Shown: piece after piece, positions 57,101 to 64,000 of the stretch
How positions within the stretch are numbered: the stretch's first letter is position 1
Layout: each line of letters opens with the position of its first letter
Origin: Balanoglossus misakiensis
Lineage: Eukaryota; Hemichordata
NCBI GenBank assembly: GCA_040954595.2
Contig: CM082586.2
Span: 9,796,001-9,860,000 of the forward strand
Direction: 5' to 3'
Length of the DNA stretch: 64,000 nt
Made by a program: the position numbers and the translations under genes
The notes under the pieces: generated by a model
Databases searched by the model: none
The model's input: the letters and a program-made list of their open reading frames with translations, nothing else
Told to the model about the DNA's origin: nothing

Positions 57101-60100
57101 GGCTTTGTTTGGAAGCAACCATGGACATTTTAGAACTATTCGTCGATCTACGGAGTCTAGTGGAAAACTTTCTTATGCGCATAGGCATATGTATGTGTTC
57201 TACGCATCACAACAGAATTCGGTAAATAAACGAGGCTGTTTGGAAACAACCATGGAAATTTTTGAACTATCCGTTGATCTAAAGTTGAAAAGTTTTTTAT
57301 GCGCATAGGCCTATCTATGTGTTCTGCGCCTCACAACAGAAATCGGTAAATAAACGAGGCTGTTTGGAAGCAACCATGGAAATTTTACAACTATCTCTCG
57401 ATCTACAGAGTCTATAGTGGAAAACTTTCTTATTCACATATGCCTATCTATGTGTTCTGCGCCTCAAAACAGAATTCCGCAAATAAACGAGGCTGTTTGG
57501 AAGCAAACATGGAAGTTTTAGAACTATCTCTCGATCTACAGTGTATAGTGGAAAACGTTCATATGCGCATAGGCCTATCTATGTGTTCTGCGCATCACAA
57601 CAGAATTTTGTAAATAATCGAGGATGTGTTTGGAAGCAATCATGGAAATTTTAGAACTATCCGTCGATCTACAGAGTCTAGTGGAAATTTTCTTATGCGC
57701 ATAGGCATATGTATGTGTTCAGCGCATAACAACAGAATTTTGTAAATGAACGAGGCTGTGTTTGGAAACAACCATGGAAATTTTACAACTATCCGTCGAT
57801 CTACGGAGTCTGGTGGAAAACTTTCTTATGCGCATAGGCCTATTACGTGCTCTGCGCCTCACAACAGAATTCGGTAAATAAACGAGGCTGTTTGGAAGCA
57901 ACCATGGAAATTTTAGAACTATCCGTCGATCTACAGAGTCTAGTGGAAAAATGTCTTATGCGCATAGGCCTATCATGTGTTCTGCGCCTCACAACAGAAA
58001 TCGGTAAATAAAAGAGGCTGTTTGGAAGCAACCATGGAAATTGTACAACTATCCGTCGATCTACAGAGTCTAGTGGAAAACTTCCTTATGCGCATAGACC
58101 TATTACGTGTTCTGCGCCTCACAACAGAATTCGGTAAATAAACGATGCTGTTTGGAAGCAACCATGGAAATTTTACAACTATCCGTCGATCTACAGAGTC
58201 TGGTGGAAAAATTTCTTATGCGCATAGTCCTATCATGTGTTCTGCGCATCACAACAGAATTCGGTAAATAAACGAGGCTGTTTGGAAGCAACCATTGAAA
58301 TTTTAGAACTATCCGTCGATCTACAGAGTCTAGTGGAAAACGTTCTTATGCGCATAGGCCTATCTATGTGTTATGCGCATCCGGCAGAAATCGGTAAATA
58401 AACGAGGCTGTGTTTGGAAGCAACCATGGACATTTTAGAACTATCTCTCGATCTACAGAGTCTATAGTGGAAAACTTTCTTATGCACATATGCCTATCTA
58501 TGTGTTCTGCGCCTCACAACAGAAATCGGTAAATAAACGAGGCTGTTTAAAAGCAACCATGGAAATTTTACAGCTATCCGTCGATCTACAGAGTCTAGTG
58601 GAAACGTTCTTATGCGCATAGGCCTATATATGTGTTCTGCGCATCACAACAGAATTTTGTAAACAAACGAGGCTGTTTTTGGAAGCAACCATGGACATTT
58701 TAGAACTATCTCTCGATCTACAGAGTCTATAGTGGAAAACTTTCTTATGCACATATGCCTATCTATGTGTTCTGCGCCTCACAACAGAATTCGGTAAATA
58801 AACGAGGCTGTTTGAAAGCAACCATGGAAATTTTACAACTATCCGTCGATCTACAGAGTCTAGTGGAAAACGTTATTATGCGCATAGGCCTATATATGTG
58901 TTCTGCGCATCACAACAGAATTGTGTAAACAAACGAGGCTGTGTTTGGAAGCAACCATGGAAATTTTAGAACTATCTCTCGATCTACAGAGTCTAGTGGA
59001 AAACTTTATTATGCACATATGCCTATCTATGTGTTCTGCGCATCACAACAGAAATCGGTAAATAAACGAGGCTGTTTGGAAGCAACCATGGAAATTTTAC
59101 AACTATCCGTCGATCTACAGAGTCTGGTGGAAAATTTTCTTATGCGCATAGGCCTATTACGTGCTCTGCGCCTCACAACAGAATTCGGTAAATAAACGAG
59201 GCTGTTTGGAAGCAACCATGGAAATTTTAGAACTATCCGTCGATCTACAGAGTCTAGTGGAAAAATGTCTTATGCGCATAGGCCTATCATGTGTTCTGCG
59301 CCTCACAACAGAAATCGGTAAATAAACGAGGCTGTTTGGAAGTAACCATGGAAATTGTACAACTATCCGTCGATCTACAGAGTCTAGTGGAAAACGTTCT
59401 TATGCGCATAGGCCTATCTATGTGTTATGCGCATCACAACAGAAATCGGTAAATAAACGAGGCTGTATTTGGAAGCAACCATGAAATTTTACAACTATCC
59501 GTCGATCTACAGAGTCTAGTGGAAAAATGTCTCATGCGCATAGGCCTATCATGTGTTCTGCGCCTCACAACAGAAATCGGTAAATAAACGAGGCTGTTTG
59601 GAAGCAACCATAGAAATTTTACAGCTATCCGTCGATCTACAGAGTCTAGTGGAAACGTTCTTATGCGCATAGGCCTATATATGTGTTCTGCGCATCACAA
59701 CAGAATGTTGTAAACAAACGAGGCTGTGTTTGGTAGCAACCATGGACATTTTAGAACTATCTCTCGATCTACAGAGTCTATAGTGGAAAACTTTCTTATG
59801 CACATATGCCTATCTATGTGTTCTGCGCCTCACAACAGAATTCGGTAAATAAACGAGGCTGTTTGGAAGCAACCATGGAAATTTTACAACTATCCGTCGA
59901 TCTACAGAGTCTAGTGGAAAACGTTATTATGCGCATAGGCCTATATATGTGTTCTGCGCATCACAACAGAATTTTGTAAACAAACGAGGCTGTGTTTGGA
60001 AGCAACCATGGACATTTTAGAACTATCTCTCGATCTAAAGAGTCTATAGTGGAAAACTTTCTTATGCACATAGGCCTATCTATGTGTTCTGTGCCTCACA

Positions 60101-63100
60101 ACAGAATTCGGTAAATAAACGAGGCTGTTTGGAAGCAACCATGGAAATTTTAGAACTATCCGTCGATCTACAGAGTCTAGTGGAAAACGTTCTTATGCGC
60201 ATAGGCCTATATATGTGTTCTGCGCATCACAACAGAATTTTGTAAACAAACGAGGCTGTGTTTGAAAGCAACCATGGAAATTTTAGAACTATCTCTCGAT
60301 GTACAGAGTCTATAGTGGAAAACTTTCTTATGCACATATGCCTATCTATGTGTTCTGCGCCTCAAAACAGAATTCCGTAAATAAACGAGGCTGTTTGGAA
60401 GCAAACATGGAAATTTTAGAACTAACTCTCGATCTACAGAGTATAGTGGAAAACGTTCATATGCGCATAGGCCTATCTATGTGTTCTGCGCATCACAACA
60501 GAATTTTGTAAACAAACCAGGCTTTGTTTGGAAGCAACCATGGACATTTTAGAACTATTCGTCGATCTACGGAGTCTAGTGGAAAACTTTCTTATGCGCA
60601 TAGGCATATGTATGTGTTCTACGCATCACAACAGAATTCGGTAAATAAACGAGGCTGTTTGGAAACAACCATGGAAATTTTTGAACTATCCGTTGATCTA
60701 AAGTTGAAAAGTTTTTTATGCGCATAGGCCTATCTATGTGTTCTGCGCCTCACAACAGAAATCGGTAAATAAACGAGGCTGTTTGGAAGCAACCATGGAA
60801 ATTTTACAACTATCTCTCGATCTACAGAGTCTATAGTGGAAAACTTTCTTATTCACATATGCCTATCTATGTGTTCTGCGCCTCAAAACAGAATTCCGCA
60901 AATAAACGAGGCTGTTTGGAAGCAAACATGGAAGTTTTAGAACTATCTCTCGATCTACAGTGTATAGTGGAAAACGTTCATATGCGCATAGGCCTATCTA
61001 TGTGTTCTGCGCATCACAACAGAATTTTGTAATCAATCGAGGATGTGTTTGGAAGCAATCATGGAAATTTTAGAACTATCCGTCGATCTACAGAGTCTAG
61101 TGGGAAACTTTCTTATGCGCATAGGCATATGTATGTGTTCAGCGCATCACAACAAAATTTTGTAAATGAACGAGGCTGTGTTTGGAAACAACCATGGAAA
61201 TTTTAGAACTATCTCTCGATCTAAAGTTGAAAAGTTTCTTATGCGCATAGGCCTATTACGTGTTCTGCGCCTCACAACAGAATTCGGTAAATAAACGAGG
61301 CTGTTTGGAAGCAACAATGGAAATTTTAGAACTATCCGTCGATCTACGGAGTATAGTGGAAAACGTTCATATGCGCATAGGCCTATATATGTGTTCTGCG
61401 CATCACAACAGAATTTTGTAAACAATCGAGGATGTGTTTGGAAGCAATCATGGAAATTTTAGAACTATCCGTCGATCTACAGAGTCTAGTGGGAAACTTT
61501 CTTATGCGCATAGGCATATGTATGTGTTCAGCGCATAACAACAGAATTTTGTAAATGAACGAGGCTGTGTTTGGAAACAACCATGGAAATTTTACAACTA
61601 TCCGTCGATCTACGGAGTCTGGTGGAAAACTTTCTTATGCGCATAGGCCTATTACGTGCTCTGCGCCTCACAACAGAATTCGGTAAATAAACGAGGCTGT
61701 TTGGAAGCAACCATGGAAATTTTAGAACTATCCGTCGATCTACAGAGTCTAGTGGAAAAATGTCTTATGCGCATAGGCCTATCATGTGTTCTGCGCCTCA
61801 CAACAGAAATCGGTAAATAAAAGAGGCTGTTTGGAAGCAACCATGGAAATTGTACAACTATCCGTCGATCTACAGAGTCTAGTGGAAAACTTCCTTATGC
61901 GCATAGACCTATTACGTGTTCTGCGCCCCACAACAGAATTCGGTAAATAAACGATGCTGTTTGGAAGCAACCATGGAAATTTTACAACTATCCGTCGATC
62001 TACAGAGTCTGGTGGAAAAATTTCTTATGCGCATAGTCCTATCATGTGTTCTGCGCATCACAACAGAATTCGGTAAATAAACGAGGCTGTTTGGAAGCAA
62101 CCATTGAAATTTTAGAACTATCCGTCGATCTACAGAGTCTAGTGGAAAACGTTCTTATGCGCATAGGCCTATCTATGTGTTATGCGCATCACAACAGAAA
62201 TCGGTAAATAAACGAGGCTGTGTTTGGAAGCAACCATGGACATTTTAGAACTATCTCTCGATCTACAGAGTCTATAGTGGAAAACTTTCTTATGCACATA
62301 TGCCTATCTATGTGTTCTGCGCCTCACAACAGAAATCGGTAAATAAACGAGGCTGTTTAAAAGCAACCATGGAAATTTTACAGCTATCCGTCGATCTACA
62401 GAGTCTAGTGGAAACGTTCTTATGCGCATAGGCCTATATATGTGTTCTGCGCATCACAACAGAATTTTGTAAACAAACGAGGCTGTGTTTGGAAGCAACC
62501 ATGGACATTTTAGAACTATCTCTCGATCTACAGAGTCTATAGTGGAAAACTTTCTTATGCACATATGCCTATCTATGTGTTCTGCGCCTCACAACAGAAT
62601 TCGGTAAATAAACGAGGCTGTTTGAAAGCAACCATGGAAATTTTACAACTATCCGTTGATCTACAGAGTCTAGTGGAAAACGTTATTATGCGCATAGGCC
62701 TATATATGTGTTCTGCGCATCACAACAGAATTGTGTAAACAAACGAGGCTGTGTTTGGAAGCAACCATGGAAATTTTAGAACTATCTCTCGATCTACAGA
62801 GTCTAGTGGAAAACTTTATTATGCACATATGCCTATCTATGTGTTCTGCGCATCACAACAGAAATCGGTAAATAAACGAGGCTGTTTGGAAGCAACCATG
62901 GAAATTTTACAACTATCCGTCGATCTACAGAGTCTGGTGGAAAACTTTCTTATGCGCATAGGCCTATTACGTGCTCTGCGCCTCACAACAGAATTCGGTA
63001 AATAAACGAGGCTGTTTGGAAGCAACCATGGAAATTTTAGAACTATCCGTCGATCTACAGAGTCTAGTGGAAAAATGTCTTATGCGCATAGGCCTATCAT

Positions 63101-64000
63101 GTGTTCTGCGCCTCACAACAGAAATCGGTAAATAAACGAGGCTGTTTGGAAGTAACCATGGAAATTGTACAACTATCCGTCGATCTACAGAGTCTAGTGG
63201 AAAACGTTCTTATGCGCATAGGCCTATCTATGTGTTATGCGCATCACAACAGAAATCGGTAAATAAACGAGGCTGTATTTGGAAGCAACCATGAAATTTT
63301 ACAACTATCCGTCGATCTACAGAGTCTAGTGGAAAAATGTCTCATGCGCATAGGCCTATCATGTGTTCTGCGCCTCACAACAGAAATCGGTAAATAAACG
63401 AGGCTGTTTGGAAGCAACCATAGAAATTTTACAGCTATCCGTCGATCTACAGAGTCTAGTGGAAACGTTCTTATGCGCATAGGCCTATATATGTGTTCTG
63501 CGCATCACAACAGAATGTTGTAAACAAACGAGGCTGTGTTTGGTAGCAACCATGGACATTTTAGAACTATCTCTCGATCTACAGAGTCTATAGTGGAAAA
63601 CTTTCTTATGCACATATGCCTATCTATGTGTTCTGCGCCTCACAACAGAATTCGGTAAATAAACGAGGCTGTTTGGAAGCAACCATGGAAATTTTACAAC
63701 TATCCGTCGATCTACAGAGTCTAGTGGAAAACGTTATTATGCGCATAGGCCTATATATGTGTTCTGCGCATCACAACAGAATTTTGTAAACAAACGAGGC
63801 TGTGTTTGGAAGCAACCATGGACATTTTAGAACTATCTCTCGATCTACAGAGTCTATAGTTGGAAACTTTCTTATGCACATAGGCCTATCTATGTGTTCT
63901 GTGCCTCACAACAGAATTCGGTAAATAAACGAGGCTGTTTGGAAGCAACCATGGAAATTTTAGAACTATCCGTCGATCTACAGAGTCTAGTGGAAAACGT
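57101..64000. repeat. Minisatellite, ~130-bp unit, with higher-order repeat
   Basis: More than 50 tandem units share GGAAGCAACCATGGAAATTT, CTATCCGTCGATCTACAGAG, TTATGCGCATAGGCCTAT, TGTGTTCTGCGC and GGTAAATAAACGAGGCTGT. Unit length is 124-131 bases. Units fall into types (CCGTCGAT or TCTCGAT; CTAGTGG or CTATAGTGG; GCGCAT or GCACAT). The type order repeats: 57101-60519 is repeated from 60520, and equivalent units lie 3419 bases apart at first and 3809-3810 bases apart after about 61.5 kb, because the second copy has about 390 extra bases (three units). The array runs off the window. Short open frames on both strands are by-products of the unit. Confidence 0.95.

Noticed and set aside
57719-63480. 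Repeated minus-strand frames of about 62 codons in the minisatellite
   Set aside because: The unit is not a multiple of three and the frames stop in each unit; they mirror DNA repetition only.
57101-64000. CRISPR-like array
   Set aside because: Units are about 130 bases and nearly identical throughout, without short repeats alternating with unique spacers, and the DNA is animal-type.

Overview
The window is nuclear DNA of an animal, most likely a marine invertebrate. Genes are split by GT-AG introns, ankyrin repeats are coded by exact 33-codon exons, and the intergenic DNA carries poly-C/poly-G tracts, short foldback elements, long satellites and decayed DNA transposons. An amphioxus, hemichordate, mollusc or cnidarian genome would all fit; the sequence alone does not decide the species. 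No rRNA, tRNA, virus or bacterial operon was seen.

Layout. 1-4.4 kb: two copies of a PHD-finger protein gene (minus strand) in a tandem duplication, with a small TATA-driven exon (plus strand) between them. 4.5-7.6 kb: a minus-strand Pif1-like helicase whose exons can be followed one by one; it is a pseudogene (frameshifts and a nonsense codon), and one intron carries a non-autonomous element with complex inverted ends. 8.2-9.9 kb: a P-element/THAP9-type transposase remnant broken by three -1 frameshifts. 9.9-15.1 kb: mostly non-coding, with an 11-bp-TSD foldback element, one orphan exon resembling a carboxypeptidase activation peptide, and an AT-rich minisatellite.

15.2-22.7 kb and 30.9-32.5 kb: two arrays of the same satellite, built from a 177-bp block A and a 263-274-bp block B. 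Between them lies the most unusual part of the window (22.7-30.9 kb): the N-terminal half of a DUF7869-like transposase (present twice, minus strand), its C-terminal half facing the opposite way (plus strand), an intact-looking four-exon SET methyltransferase gene of KMT5A type with its own TATA box, a two-exon His-Me finger (I-PpoI-like zinc-box) endonuclease gene containing a long perfect hairpin inside its coding sequence, a diverged relative of satellite block B, and the 3' end of a decayed LINE. The SET, endonuclease and split-transposase genes sit together inside an interrupted satellite and are the best candidate for an undescribed mobile or domesticated cassette; that they work together is inference.

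32.9-48.6 kb: three rounds of a large non-coding composite repeat, with nested insertions that are revealed by comparing copies. 48.6-57.1 kb: the 5' part of an ankyrin-repeat gene (plus strand, three exons seen) with an 8-bp-TSD foldback element upstream and a hAT-type MITE in intron 1. 57.1-64 kb: a minisatellite of about 130-bp units arranged in a higher-order repeat of 3.4-3.8 kb that runs off the window end.

Reading frames were followed by eye. Exon borders are inferred from splice consensus plus frame agreement and have not been tested against transcripts.
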